Shown: positions 1 to 7,237, numbered from the stretch's first letter. The stretch is DNA of 15,289 nucleotides from SCGC-AG-212-J23 sp035762345 (GCA_035762345.1 DASTPE010000051.1:1-15289); one strand, 5' to 3'. Numbers and translations are program-made. Notes: generated by a model not told the origin, from the sequence alone.

Positions 1-1326
1 GATAAGACCGTTCCCGCCCAGCTCATGGGCGCCGCGTCCGCCGACATCCCAGCCGTGCAGCTCCTCGCCGGACCGATGATGCCGACGTCTTTCCAGGGCG
101 AGCGCCTCGGCGCCTGCACCGACTGCCGGCGGTTCTGGGCAATGCATCGCGCGGGGAAGGTCGACGAAAAAGGGATTGATGAAATCGAAGGAAATCTCGC
201 CACCACCGCCGGCACCTGCGCAGTGATGGGCACTGCATCCACCATGGCTTCGATCGCCGAGGCGCTCGGCATGGCGCTTCCCGGCACTGCGGCCATTCCC
301 GCGGTGCACGCCGACCGGCTGCGCGCTGCGGAAGTAAGCGGTAGGCGTGCGGCGGAAATGGCCCGCTCGCCTCTTAGGCCGAGTCAGATCATTACTGAGA
401 AAGCCGTAGAAAACGCGCTTCGCGTGCTACTCGCCATTGGCGGCTCGACCAACGCGATCGTGCATCTCACTGCGATCGCAGGGCGAGCCGGAATTCAGAT
501 CGATCTCAAGAAGCTTAATGCCCTCTCGGACAGCACGCCGGTCCTGGTTGACCTGAAGCCCACAGGCCAGCACTACATGTCGGACCTGTATGCGGCGGGC
601 GGAGTGGGCGCGGTGATGAGGGAGCTCAAGCCGCTCCTGCATCTGAATTGCGTGACCGTCTCTGGCCTGACGCTGGGAGAGGTGCTCGAGCGACATTCCC
701 CATGGGTCGACCGCGCAGTAGTGCGCGACTTCAAGAATCCCATTTCATTTGCCGGTGGCCTGGTGGCGCTCTTCGGCTCGCTCGCGCCGAACGGCGCGAT
801 CCTCAAGCGCTCGGCGGCCGACCCGAAGCTCTTCGAGAAGGAAGGGCGCGCGGTCGTGTTCAGCTCGCTCGACGATCTTTCCGAGCGCATCGACGACCCG
901 GAGCTCGACGTGACCGCCGACGACTTCCTCGTGCTGCAGAACGCCGGCCCGAAGTCGGGCTACGCCATGCCCGAGGCCGGCTACCTGCCGATCCCGGCCA
1001 AGCTTGCCCGCGGCGGCGTGAAAGACATGGTGCGGATCTCGGACGCGCGCATGAGCGGCACCGCGTACGGCACCATCGTGCTACATGTCTCTCCGGAAGC
1101 GGCGGTCGGCGGCCCGCTCGCGCTGGTGAAGAACGGCGACCGGATTCGTCTTTCCGTGAAGGAGCGGAGGATCGACCTACTGGTCTCCGAGGATGAAATG
1201 AGGAAACGGAAAGGCGCCTGGAAGGCCCCGGTGACGGCACCGACGCGCGGTTATGCGAAGCTCTACATGGACCACGTGCTCCAGGCCGAGCACGGCTGCG
1301 ATTTCGATTTCCTGAGAAAAACCTGA
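1..1326 (+). CDS. IlvD/Edd-family sugar-acid dehydratase, L-arabinonate dehydratase-like (5' end outside window)
   Basis: The reading frame is open from base 1, so the N-terminus (about 125 residues by family length) is missing; 441 residues are visible. The family dehydrates sugar acids or dihydroxy acids to 2-keto acids using an Fe-S cluster and Mg2+. The window opens with DKTVPAQLMGAAS, which follows the cluster Cys of the 'CDK' motif; that Cys lies just upstream. The next cluster Cys is in GTCAVMGTASTM (codon 217-219), 73 residues after the expected CDK Cys. As I recall, this is the Cys127-Cys200 spacing of Rhizobium L-arabinonate dehydratase. The catalytic Ser is in RMSGTAYGT (codon 1054-1056). 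The 'MGTASTM' and 'SGTAYGT' forms fit the pentonate dehydratase side of the family better than IlvD proper or Edd. The sugar-acid substrate cannot be fixed from sequence. No sugar-pathway neighbours are visible downstream. Confidence 0.9.
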   Translation, partial: DKTVPAQLMGAASADIPAVQLLAGPMMPTSFQGERLGACTDCRRFWAMHRAGKVDEKGIDEIEGNLATTAGTCAVMGTASTMASIAEALGMALPGTAAIPAVHADRLRAAEVSGRRAAEMARSPLRPSQIITEKAVENALRVLLAIGGSTNAIVHLTAIAGRAGIQIDLKKLNALSDSTPVLVDLKPTGQHYMSDLYAAGGVGAVMRELKPLLHLNCVTVSGLTLGEVLERHSPWVDRAVVRDFKNPISFAGGLVALFGSLAPNGAILKRSAADPKLFEKEGRAVVFSSLDDLSERIDDPELDVTADDFLVLQNAGPKSGYAMPEAGYLPIPAKLARGGVKDMVRISDARMSGTAYGTIVLHVSPEAAVGGPLALVKNGDRIRLSVKERRIDLLVSEDEMRKRKGAWKAPVTAPTRGYAKLYMDHVLQAEHGCDFDFLRKT

Positions 1327-1916
1327 GAGCGCCGCCTAAGCTCGTCTGCCTGGAGGCGTACTGGAACGAGAAGCTGTTCCAGAGCTTTTCGGTCAAGGGG
1401 TTCTTCGAGGCGATGGCGCCGCTCGCCAACCCGCCGCTGACGATCGCACACCGCTTCGTCGAATCCGAAGCGGGGCTTGCCTACTACGCGAAGCGGCCCG
1501 ACGGCCTGATGTGGCGCAGGAAGGAGCTCTTCGATACCCCGGTGTACTACCTCGCGTTTCACGGCAGGCCGGCGGGGGTGAGCCCGCTCCTGGGGCCCAT
1601 CGAGGCTGACGCGCTGTGCGCGGCGTTTGCCAACTACGGGGGCTACAGGAACCTCGCTTATTTTGCTTGCTGCAACGTGCTGCGCGGAGAGAAAGGGCGG
1701 CGCTTTGCGCGCAATTTCCTCAGGATCTCGGGCATGAGGGCGGTGATCGGCTATGCCACCACGGTCGACTGGATGGCGAGCCTGGTGGCTGACATGCTGT
1801 TCCTGCATCGTTTCTACCGCGACCCGTCGCCATGGCGCAACCTGAAGCGCATCTTCCGCTCTGTGCTGCGCGATTATCCGCTCGCCCGGCGTCTCGGTTA
1901 TACCTTGATCACTTGA
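1323..1916 (+). CDS. Small caspase/CHAT-like protein (DUF6642-like), probable CTG start
   Basis: The first ATG in frame is at 1413 (167 aa). However, the frame before it reads like the conserved N-terminus of the family (KLVCLEAYW...SVKGFF), and it contains no ATG, GTG or TTG. The only plausible initiator is CTG at 1323, which overlaps the upstream TGA as CTGA and gives 197 aa. From memory the pattern matches the uncharacterised DUF6642 type: N-terminal 'CLE.W', then a beta strand ending in FHG, then a strand ending in Cys, then GY..TVDW. Counting from the CTG, His80 (YYLAFHG) and Cys116/Cys117 (LAYFACCN) are placed like the catalytic dyad of caspase-fold peptidases. I see no signal peptide or membrane segment. 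The gene is convergent with the LuxR gene and overlaps it by 8 bases. Activity as a peptidase is inference; the family name is a memory match, not a search result. A sequencing error changing ATG to CTG is possible. Confidence 0.65.
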   Translation: MRAPPKLVCLEAYWNEKLFQSFSVKGFFEAMAPLANPPLTIAHRFVESEAGLAYYAKRPDGLMWRRKELFDTPVYYLAFHGRPAGVSPLLGPIEADALCAAFANYGGYRNLAYFACCNVLRGEKGRRFARNFLRISGMRAVIGYATTVDWMASLVADMLFLHRFYRDPSPWRNLKRIFRSVLRDYPLARRLGYTLIT

Positions 1917-2598
1917 TCCGCATCGCCGCAGCGGTGCGACTCTCGACGCCGAGCTTGTCGTAGACGTTCTGCAGGTGCTTCTGCACGGTGCGCGCGCTGA
2001 TGCGCAGGATCGCGCCGATCTGAGCATCACTCTTTCCGGCCGCAACCCAGCGAAGTACTTCCGCTTCGCGCGCCGTGAGCTGGCCGACGGTGTTAATCCT
2101 CCTATAGATCCTCGCGAGATGCGGCTTCAGCACGTCGAGTAGCGCGCGCTCGCGGTCGGTGAAGTCCCGCCGGGTGCGGTTCGGCACGAAGCTTACGAGC
2201 AGGCCATCGCGCACATAGATCGGCAGCGCGATCGCGTGGTCGATGCGGATGCGGCGGTAGTAGTCGTTGTAGAGCGCGGTACGGCGAAATTGCTCGAAGG
2301 ACAACGAGTCGCTGATACGCTGCGGCACGCGGCCGCCCTGGTAGGCGTGGAAGCGCACGAGCGGATGCTCGTGGAAGTGCCGGTCGAAGGCGGCGCGGTC
2401 CTCGGCGCTCAGCGCCCCCGCCGGCAGGCCGAACACTTCGCGCTTGCCGCTCGCCAGATGGCAGATTGAGAGCGTGGTGAACTCGGAGGCGACCAGCGCA
2501 GGGAGCCCCTCGACGCCGAGCTTTGCGAACAAGGCCTTGTCGAGCGCCGCCTCGCTCATGGCGCCGAGGAGGTCGAGGGCTGCGCGGAAAGTACGCAT
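1909..2598 (-). CDS. LuxR-family (GerE-type HTH) transcriptional regulator
   Basis: The C-terminal ~55 residues form a classic LuxR/GerE DNA-binding domain: LTAREAEVLRWVAAGKSDAQ, then IGAILRISARTVQKHLQNVY and DKLGVESRTAA. The N-terminal ~165 residues resemble GAF-like or autoinducer-type sensor domains of solo LuxR proteins from Burkholderiales. They lack the Asp-phosphorylation pattern of a receiver domain, so a two-component response regulator is unlikely. I chose the ATG at 2598 (229 aa). A TTG at 2622 would add eight residues, but a good -10 hexamer (TATACT, 2639-2634) sits too close to that start. The start codon overlaps a 16-base palindrome. The gene is divergent from the cupin gene, the likeliest target besides itself. 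The ligand is unknown. No LuxI-type synthase gene is in the window. Confidence 0.9.
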   Translation of the reverse strand: MRTFRAALDLLGAMSEAALDKALFAKLGVEGLPALVASEFTTLSICHLASGKREVFGLPAGALSAEDRAAFDRHFHEHPLVRFHAYQGGRVPQRISDSLSFEQFRRTALYNDYYRRIRIDHAIALPIYVRDGLLVSFVPNRTRRDFTDRERALLDVLKPHLARIYRRINTVGQLTAREAEVLRWVAAGKSDAQIGAILRISARTVQKHLQNVYDKLGVESRTAAAMRIK

Positions 2599-2607
2599 AA
2601 TTGCGTA
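2592..2607. promoter_or_regulatory. Palindrome at the LuxR gene start, candidate operator
   Basis: TACGCATAATTGCGTA consists of two perfect 6-base arms around a TAAT centre. A second, looser repeat overlaps it (TTGCG at 2601-2605 with CGCAA at 2618-2622). The site covers the chosen ATG of the LuxR gene and lies about 60 bases before the divergent cupin ATG. Position and symmetry suit autoregulation by a dimeric regulator. Binding is inference. Confidence 0.35.
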
Positions 2608-2633
2608 TGTAGCCTGCCGCAAGGCCGAGTCAA

Positions 2634-2639
2634 AGTATA
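2634..2639 (-). promoter_or_regulatory. Possible -10 element of the LuxR gene
   Basis: On the minus strand this reads TATACT, one mismatch from TATAAT. Transcription starting about 7 bases downstream would leave a leader of roughly 25-30 bases before the ATG at 2598. No convincing -35 is seen at 16-18 bases (TTCTCC is the best), so an activator may be needed. It lies in the 67-base region between the divergent LuxR and cupin genes. Confidence 0.3.
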
Positions 2640-2665
2640 GGCGCTATTAGCCACAGGAGAACTCT

Positions 2666-3025
2666 ATGGAAGTTGCCGAACGCAAGGATTTCCGCAAGCC
2701 CGACGAGGTCCGCGAGTTCCCGAAGGGCCGTCTCGAGCTGATCAAGATCGGCGGCGCCACCGTGGGGCGCGCGGTGTTCGAGCCCGGGTGGCGCTGGTCC
2801 GCTTCGGTGCAGCCGCTCGCCAAGACGAAGAGCTGCGAAGCGCCGCATTTTCAGTACCACGTCTCCGGGATCCTGAGGATCCGCATGGACGACGGCACCG
2901 AGTTCGACTGCAAGCCGGGCGAAGTCTCGCTCTTGCCCTCCGGCCACGATGCCTGGGTAGTGGGGAACGAGCCCGCCATCGTGGTCGACTTCCAGGGAAT
3001 GATCGACTATGCGAGGTCGCGATGA
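2666..3025 (+). CDS. Single-domain cupin protein
   Basis: A 119-residue protein with one cupin barrel. Motif 1 is represented by H61 and H65 (APHFQYHVSG). Motif 2 is GEVSLLPSGHDAWVVGN, with H94. The three histidines suggest a metal site, although the usual motif-1 Glu is not obvious. An AGGAG ribosome site at 2655-2659, six bases before the ATG, supports the start. The stop overlaps the next ATG (ATGA, 3022-3025), so the gene is translationally coupled to the VOC gene. Small cupins of this type may bind ligands or act as oxygenases or isomerases; the sequence does not say which. The gene is divergent from the LuxR gene, which may control it. Confidence 0.88.
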   Translation: MEVAERKDFRKPDEVREFPKGRLELIKIGGATVGRAVFEPGWRWSASVQPLAKTKSCEAPHFQYHVSGILRIRMDDGTEFDCKPGEVSLLPSGHDAWVVGNEPAIVVDFQGMIDYARSR

Positions 3026-3414
3026 ACAGGCCCGTGCTCAGCCGCGCCGAGGTGACCGTCATCCTTCCGGTAAAGGAGCTCGAGCGCGCGCGCGACTTCT
3101 ACGTGTCCCGGCTCGGCCTGGAAGCAGAAGGGCTCGCGGCCGACGGCAAATTCATCCTGCGCGCCAGCGGCGTGCGGCTTGCGCTCATGCCCAAGCCGGG
3201 CGGCACCAAGGCGGAGCACACCGCGCTCAGCTTCAAGGTCGACAACATCGCTGCGGAGATCCAGGCGCTGAAGGCGCGCGGCGTGAGCTTCCACGACTAC
3301 GACCTGCCGGGCTTCAAGACCGTCAACCACGTCGCGGTGCTTGGGAAGGAGAAGGCGGCCTGGTTCAGCGATCCCGAGGGCAACATTCTCTGCCTGCACG
3401 AGGATATTGCTTGA
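3022..3414 (+). CDS. VOC-superfamily (glyoxalase/bleomycin-resistance-like) protein
   Basis: 130 residues, starting at the ATG that overlaps the cupin stop. The two beta-alpha-beta-beta-beta modules of the vicinal oxygen chelate fold are visible. The first is VTVILPVKELERARDFYVSR, with the typical 'FY...LGL' pattern. The second begins at HTALSFKVDNI (H66) and ends in FSDPEGNILCLHED, the signature C-terminal strand. The usual first metal ligand position (His/Gln in strand 1) appears to be Val, so metal binding may be altered. The substrate is unknown. Its stop overlaps the next start as TTGA (3411-3414), placing it in the middle of a three-gene coupled unit with cupin and PPOX proteins. Confidence 0.88.
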   Translation: MNRPVLSRAEVTVILPVKELERARDFYVSRLGLEAEGLAADGKFILRASGVRLALMPKPGGTKAEHTALSFKVDNIAAEIQALKARGVSFHDYDLPGFKTVNHVAVLGKEKAAWFSDPEGNILCLHEDIA

Positions 3415-3968
3415 TTTACCACGAGGGAGCGCGCCGGCTGCAGGACCGCTTCGACAGCCGGCGGCTCGCCGACCGGCTGGCGGAGAAGCTCTGGCGCACC
3501 GCCTTCACGGCCGAGGACAAGGCCTTTATCGAAGCGAGCCCCATGTTTTTCCTCGCGACCGCGGACGCGTGCGGCCAGCCCGATTGCTCCTACAAGGGCG
3601 GGTTACCGGGCTTCGTACGCGTGACGGGGCCTTCCGAGCTTTCATTTCCGAGCTACGACGGCAACGGCATGTTCCGCAGCCTGGGCAACGTGCTCACCAA
3701 CCCGCGCGTGGGGCTTCTTTTCCTCGACTTCGAGCAGCCCAGGCGCCTGCGGGTCAACGGGCAGGCAAGCGTAGTGGACGACGTGTCGGGGTTCGAGGGC
3801 GCCCAGCTCGTGGTCCGGATCGCGGCGGACGCGATCTTCCCCAATTGCCCGCGCTACGTCCACCGCTATCGCCTGGTCGAGACCTCAGTGTACGCGCCTC
3901 GGCCAGGGTACCGGCCACCCGAGCCCGCCTGGAAGCGGAATTTCAAGGACGTGCTTCCTCGAGGTTGA
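3411..3968 (+). CDS. Pyridoxamine 5'-phosphate oxidase-family (PPOX) FMN protein
   Basis: 185 residues from a TTG start at 3411 that overlaps the VOC stop (TTGA). GAGGA lies about 8 bases upstream. The start is supported because the family typically begins 'M.YHEG.R.LQ..FD.RRLADRL', and the TTG gives MIYHEGARRLQDRFDSRRLA. The split-barrel FMN-binding core follows: SPMFFLATADACGQPDCSYK at about 43-62, then GLPGFVRV, FPSYDGNGMF and NPRVGLLFLDF. The C-terminus (RYVHRYRLVE) is also typical. Family members are annotated as flavin-nucleotide-binding or general-stress-type oxidoreductases. It is probably not a true PdxH, because the PLP-specific residues are not evident and the context is not B6 synthesis. 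It ends 53 bases before the MarR gene. Confidence 0.88.
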   Translation: MIYHEGARRLQDRFDSRRLADRLAEKLWRTAFTAEDKAFIEASPMFFLATADACGQPDCSYKGGLPGFVRVTGPSELSFPSYDGNGMFRSLGNVLTNPRVGLLFLDFEQPRRLRVNGQASVVDDVSGFEGAQLVVRIAADAIFPNCPRYVHRYRLVETSVYAPRPGYRPPEPAWKRNFKDVLPRG

Positions 3969-3988
3969 CAAGCGGCCGACGGATACTT

Positions 3989-4011
3989 CAAGCTTCATCT
4001 ATTCAGGCTTG
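3989..4011. promoter_or_regulatory. Imperfect inverted repeat upstream of marR, candidate operator
   Basis: CAAGC (3989-3993) and GCTTG (4007-4011) form 5-base arms of a 23-base site, with only scattered symmetry inside. It lies in the 53-base gap before the MarR gene and ends on the first base of its GGAG ribosome site (4011-4014). MarR proteins usually bind short palindromes close to their own gene. Symmetry is weak, so this is only a candidate. Confidence 0.25.
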
Positions 4012-4021
4012 GAGTACCGCC

Positions 4022-4489
4022 ATGGACCGCGAATTCATCGCCCGGCGCGAGGACCATAGCGCGCTGCGGATCTGGCTGCGCCTTCTCACCTGCACCCAGC
4101 TGATCGAGCGGCGCGTGCGCTCGGGGCTGCGCGAGCAATTCGGCACGACGCTCCCGCGCTTTGATCTCATGGCGCAGCTCGAGCGCCACCGCGACGGCCT
4201 CAAGATGAACGAGCTCTCGCGGCTGCTGATGGTCACCGGCGGCAACGTCACCGCGATCGTCGACCAGCTCGAGAAGGAGGGGCTGGTCGAGCGGCTCGAC
4301 GAGCCCGATGACCGGCGCGCATTTCGCATCCGCCTCACGCGCAGCGGCGAGAAGAGCTTCGCCGAGATGGCGCGCGCGCACGAGCAGTGGATCGTGGAGC
4401 TCCTCGGCCGGCTGTCGCGCCGCGAGCAGGAAGAGCTCCTCAGGCTCCTCGCCAAGGTGAAGACCCACGCCGTGGAGGTCACCTCATGA
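4022..4489 (+). CDS. MarR-family transcriptional regulator
   Basis: 155 residues. The ATG at 4022 has GGAG seven bases upstream. The winged-helix core is clear: LPRFDLMAQLERHRDGLKMN, then ELSRLLMVTGGNVTAIVDQL as recognition helix region, then the wing DEPDDRRAFRIRLT. Flanking N- and C-terminal helices would form the dimer interface. MarR proteins linked to aromatic degradation usually repress until they bind the aromatic acid or its CoA ester. As first gene of the 2-aminobenzoate unit it is the likely local regulator, probably autoregulated. Its stop overlaps the ATG of an 11-codon mini-ORF (ATGA, 4486-4489). An upstream open frame from 3341 is the shadow of the VOC/PPOX genes and was not used. 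Confidence 0.92.
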   Translation: MDREFIARREDHSALRIWLRLLTCTQLIERRVRSGLREQFGTTLPRFDLMAQLERHRDGLKMNELSRLLMVTGGNVTAIVDQLEKEGLVERLDEPDDRRAFRIRLTRSGEKSFAEMARAHEQWIVELLGRLSRREQEELLRLLAKVKTHAVEVTS

Positions 4490-4521
4490 AAGCCCTCAAG
4501 CCGGTTTTCGAGGGGGACTGA
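4486..4521 (+). other. 11-codon mini-ORF coupling marR to the acyl-CoA dehydrogenase gene
   Basis: The sequence encodes MKALKPVFEGD and a stop. Its ATG overlaps the marR stop (ATGA), and its TGA shares one base with the next ATG (TGATG, 4519-4523). A purine-rich GAGGGGG inside it serves as ribosome site for the dehydrogenase. It could be a translated leader that keeps ribosomes coupled, or the stub of a deleted gene. It could also have no function and arise by chance from the ribosome-site spacer. No regulatory codon run is present. Confidence 0.4.
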
Positions 4522-5627
4522 TGGACCGATTTGCGCACTACGAGTGGCCTTTCTTCGAGCCGAAGCACGCTGCGCTCGCGCAGGAGATCGAGACTTTTGC
4601 CAAGGAAAACCTCGGCCATGCCCACGGGCCGGACGCGGATGCCATTTGCCGGCGAACCGTGCAGGACCTCGGCTGCGCGGGCTTCTTGCGCCACTGTGTC
4701 TCCAACCAGCCCGATGTGCGCTCGATCGCGATCGTACGCGAGGTGCTCGCCTATCACGCTGGGCTCGCCGACTTCGCGTTCGTCATGCAGGGGCTCGGCA
4801 GCGGGCCGATTGCGCTCGCGGGTGATGCTTCATTGAAGCAGAAATATCTGCCGGCGGCGGCGAGCGGCGATGCGATCGCGGCTTTTGCGTTGTCGGAGCC
4901 CGAGGCCGGCTCGGATGTGCAGGCGCTGGCCACCAGGGCGGAACGCAGGGGTGGCGCTTGGATTCTAAACGGGACCAAGACCTGGATCTCAAACGGCGGA
5001 ATCGCGGACTTCTACGTCGTATTCGCAAAGGCGGAGGAAGGCATCAGCGCGTTCGTGGTCGATGCGAAAGAGCTCGACGCCTCCGAGCGCATTGAGATCG
5101 TCGCGCCGCATCCCATGGCGGTATTGAAATTGAGAGACAGCAAAGCGGTTCTGTTGGGCGAGCCCGGGCAGGGGTTCAAGGTCGCGATGCGCAACCTCGA
5201 CATCTTCCGCACCACGGTGGGGGCCGCTGCGCTGGGATTTTCCAGGCGGGCGCTCGAAGAATCGCTTTCCAGATCCCGCCAAAGGAAGATATTCGGCCAG
5301 GCGCTGTCGGACTTTCAGATGACCCAGGCGAAGCTCGCCGACATGGCGACGCGTATCGACGCGGGCGCGCTGCTCGTCTACCGCTCCGCATGGAAGCGCG
5401 ATGTGAAGCACGAGCGCGTCACGCGCGAAGCCGCCATGGCCAAGATGTTCGCCACCGAAGCGGCGCAGAGCGTGATCGACGATGCGGTGCAGATCTGCGG
5501 CGGGCTGGGCGTCATGCGCGGGCACCCGGTCGAGCGCCTGTACCGCGAGGTGCGCGCGCTGCGCATCTACGAGGGCGCGACCGAGGTGCAGAAGCTGATC
5601 ATCTCGAGAGAGTTGCTGAAGAAATGA
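4521..5627 (+). CDS. Acyl-CoA dehydrogenase (FAD), aromatic-CoA pathway
   Basis: 368 residues, close to the normal 380 of short-chain-type acyl-CoA dehydrogenases. It oxidises an acyl-CoA to the 2-enoyl-CoA with FAD, passing electrons to ETF. Visible signatures are FALSEPEAGSD (S125-D132, flavin and substrate contacts), GTKTWISNG (about 151-159), RKIFGQALSDFQMTQAKLAD and QICGGLGVMRGHPVERLYR. The C-terminal YEGATEVQKLI places the catalytic base at Glu351, as in SCAD/butyryl-CoA dehydrogenases. The ATG at 4521 has GAGGGGG just upstream. The stop overlaps the ligase ATG (ATGA, 5624-5627). I infer that it acts on a cyclic or ring-opened CoA intermediate of 2-aminobenzoate breakdown; the exact substrate is not readable. 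The N-terminal 25 residues are less like general fatty-acid dehydrogenases. Confidence 0.92.
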   Translation: MDRFAHYEWPFFEPKHAALAQEIETFAKENLGHAHGPDADAICRRTVQDLGCAGFLRHCVSNQPDVRSIAIVREVLAYHAGLADFAFVMQGLGSGPIALAGDASLKQKYLPAAASGDAIAAFALSEPEAGSDVQALATRAERRGGAWILNGTKTWISNGGIADFYVVFAKAEEGISAFVVDAKELDASERIEIVAPHPMAVLKLRDSKAVLLGEPGQGFKVAMRNLDIFRTTVGAAALGFSRRALEESLSRSRQRKIFGQALSDFQMTQAKLADMATRIDAGALLVYRSAWKRDVKHERVTREAAMAKMFATEAAQSVIDDAVQICGGLGVMRGHPVERLYREVRALRIYEGATEVQKLIISRELLKK

Positions 5628-7237
5628 AATACACCGCACACCTCGATACCTTCGCGCGCGACAACCTGCCGCCGGAGAGCGAGTGGCCCGAGTTCATCTT
5701 CGAGCTGCCCGAGCTCCAGTATCCCGGCCGCATGAACTGCGCCACGGAGCTCCTCGACAAGCCGGTAACGCGCGGCCACGGCCACCGCATCGCCCTGCGC
5801 ACGGCCGACGGCGAATGCACCTACACCCAGCTCTTCACGCAGGCAAACCGCCTCGCCAACCTGCTGGTGCGCGAGATGGACCTCAAGCCCGGAAACCGCG
5901 TCCTGCTTCGCGGGCCAAACAACCCGATGATGGCGGCGGCGTGGTTCGCGGTGATGAAGGCGGGCGGCGTGTGCGTCGCGACGATGCCGCTGCTGCGCGC
6001 GAAAGAGCTCACCGACGTCATCACCAAGGCCGAAATCACGCATGCCCTGTGCGACCAGCGGCTCGACGAGGACTTGAAGCTCGCTCAGTCTGCCTGCCCT
6101 TCATTGAAGAGCGTCAAATACTGGTACGACGACGGGGCGGACTCGGTTGACGAGCTGGTGATGAAGCAGCCGCTGTGGTTCACCAACGTCGCGACTGCCG
6201 CGGACGACGTAGCGCTCATCGCCTTCACCTCCGGCACGACCGGCAAGCCCAAGGGCACGGTTCACTTTCACCGCGACGTAGTGGCGATGTGCGATTGCTT
6301 CCCGCGCTCGATCCTGCAGGCGGGCAAGGATGACGTCTTCTGCGGCACGCCGCCGCTCGCCTTCACTTTCGGCCTCGGCGGCCTGCTTTGCTTCCCGATG
6401 CGCATCGGCGCATCCAGCGTGCTGGTGGAGAAGCATACGCCGGAGACGCTTTTCGACACGATCCAGCGTTTCAAGGCGACCGTGTGCTTCGCCGCGCCCG
6501 TAATGTACCGCGGCATGGCCGCCATCGCGGGCCGGTTCGACCTGAGCACCCTGAAGAACTGCGTGTCCGCGGGGGAAGCGCTGCCCGACGCTACGCGCCA
6601 GGCATTCAAGCAGGCGACCGGCATCGAGATCATCGACGGCATCGGCTCGACCGAGATGATCCACATCTTCATTTCGCATACGCCAGAGCGCGTGCGGCGC
6701 GGCGCCACCGGCTACGCGATCCCGGGCTACCGCGCCACCGTGCTCGACGAAGATGGCAGGCCGTGCGCGCCGGGCAAGGTGGGCAGGCTTGCGGTCAAGG
6801 GGCCGACCGGCTGCCGCTATCTCGCGGACGACCGACAACGCAATTACGTCAGCAGCGGCTGGAACATCACTGGCGACGCGTACATGGTGGACTCGGACGG
6901 CTATTTCTTCTACCAGGCACGCACCGACGACATGATCATATCAGCGGGCTACAACATCGCGGGCCCGGAGGTCGAAGGCGCGCTGCTCCAACATCCCGCG
7001 GTCGCCGAGTGCGGCGTGATCGGCTGGCCCGACGAAGACCGTGGAACGATTGTCAAGGCTTTCGTGGTTCTAAAGCCGGGCAATTCACGCGGAGATCAGA
7101 TAGCGCGCCAGCTCCAGGAGCATGTAAAGAAGGTCATCGCGCCCTACAAGTACCCCCGTGCCATCGAGTTCGTCGATGCGCTGCCGCGCACCGAGACCGG
7201 AAAGCTGCAGCGCTTCAAGCTGAGGAAATCCGCATGA
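5624..7237 (+). CDS. abmG: 2-aminobenzoate-CoA ligase (AMP-forming)
   Basis: 537 residues. It activates 2-aminobenzoate (anthranilate) with ATP and CoA, the first step of the pathway. The start is the ATG overlapping the dehydrogenase stop; an in-frame ATG at 5390 lies in the shadow of that gene. The N-terminus 'DTFARDNLPPESEWPEF' is typical of the benzoate/2-aminobenzoate-CoA ligase group. ANL motifs: A3 TSGTTGKPKGTVHFHRD (T202-G211 core), A5 GIGSTEMIHIF, A7 SGWNITGDAYMVDSDGYF, A8 QARTDDMIISAGYNIAGPEV, and A10 PRTETGKLQRF with catalytic Lys527. Specificity for 2-aminobenzoate over benzoate or salicylate is inferred mainly from the fused monooxygenase two genes downstream, as in the Azoarcus evansii abm clusters. 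It is coupled to the RidA gene through ATGATG at 7234. Confidence 0.88.
   Translation: MKYTAHLDTFARDNLPPESEWPEFIFELPELQYPGRMNCATELLDKPVTRGHGHRIALRTADGECTYTQLFTQANRLANLLVREMDLKPGNRVLLRGPNNPMMAAAWFAVMKAGGVCVATMPLLRAKELTDVITKAEITHALCDQRLDEDLKLAQSACPSLKSVKYWYDDGADSVDELVMKQPLWFTNVATAADDVALIAFTSGTTGKPKGTVHFHRDVVAMCDCFPRSILQAGKDDVFCGTPPLAFTFGLGGLLCFPMRIGASSVLVEKHTPETLFDTIQRFKATVCFAAPVMYRGMAAIAGRFDLSTLKNCVSAGEALPDATRQAFKQATGIEIIDGIGSTEMIHIFISHTPERVRRGATGYAIPGYRATVLDEDGRPCAPGKVGRLAVKGPTGCRYLADDRQRNYVSSGWNITGDAYMVDSDGYFFYQARTDDMIISAGYNIAGPEVEGALLQHPAVAECGVIGWPDEDRGTIVKAFVVLKPGNSRGDQIARQLQEHVKKVIAPYKYPRAIEFVDALPRTETGKLQRFKLRKSA

Noticed and set aside
648..1196. Long overlapping open frames, including this one and several on the minus strand
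   Set aside because: High GC produces long shadow frames; these are rich in Arg/Ala/Pro, show no domain signature and overlap genes with clear family motifs.
1..1326. IlvD (branched-chain synthesis) or Edd (Entner-Doudoroff) identity
   Set aside because: The GTCAVMGTASTM and SGTAYGT motifs and the Cys spacing fit pentonate-type dehydratases better, and no branched-chain or Entner-Doudoroff genes are nearby.
3965..3970. Perfect TTGACA as a -35 box for the marR operon
   Set aside because: It overlaps the PPOX stop codon, and no acceptable -10 hexamer lies 16-18 bases downstream; GATACT is only 11 bases away.
5390..5623. Longer start for the 2-aminobenzoate-CoA ligase
   Set aside because: The extension lies within the acyl-CoA dehydrogenase and is Arg-rich; the ATG at 5624 gives the conserved family N-terminus and an ATGA overlap.
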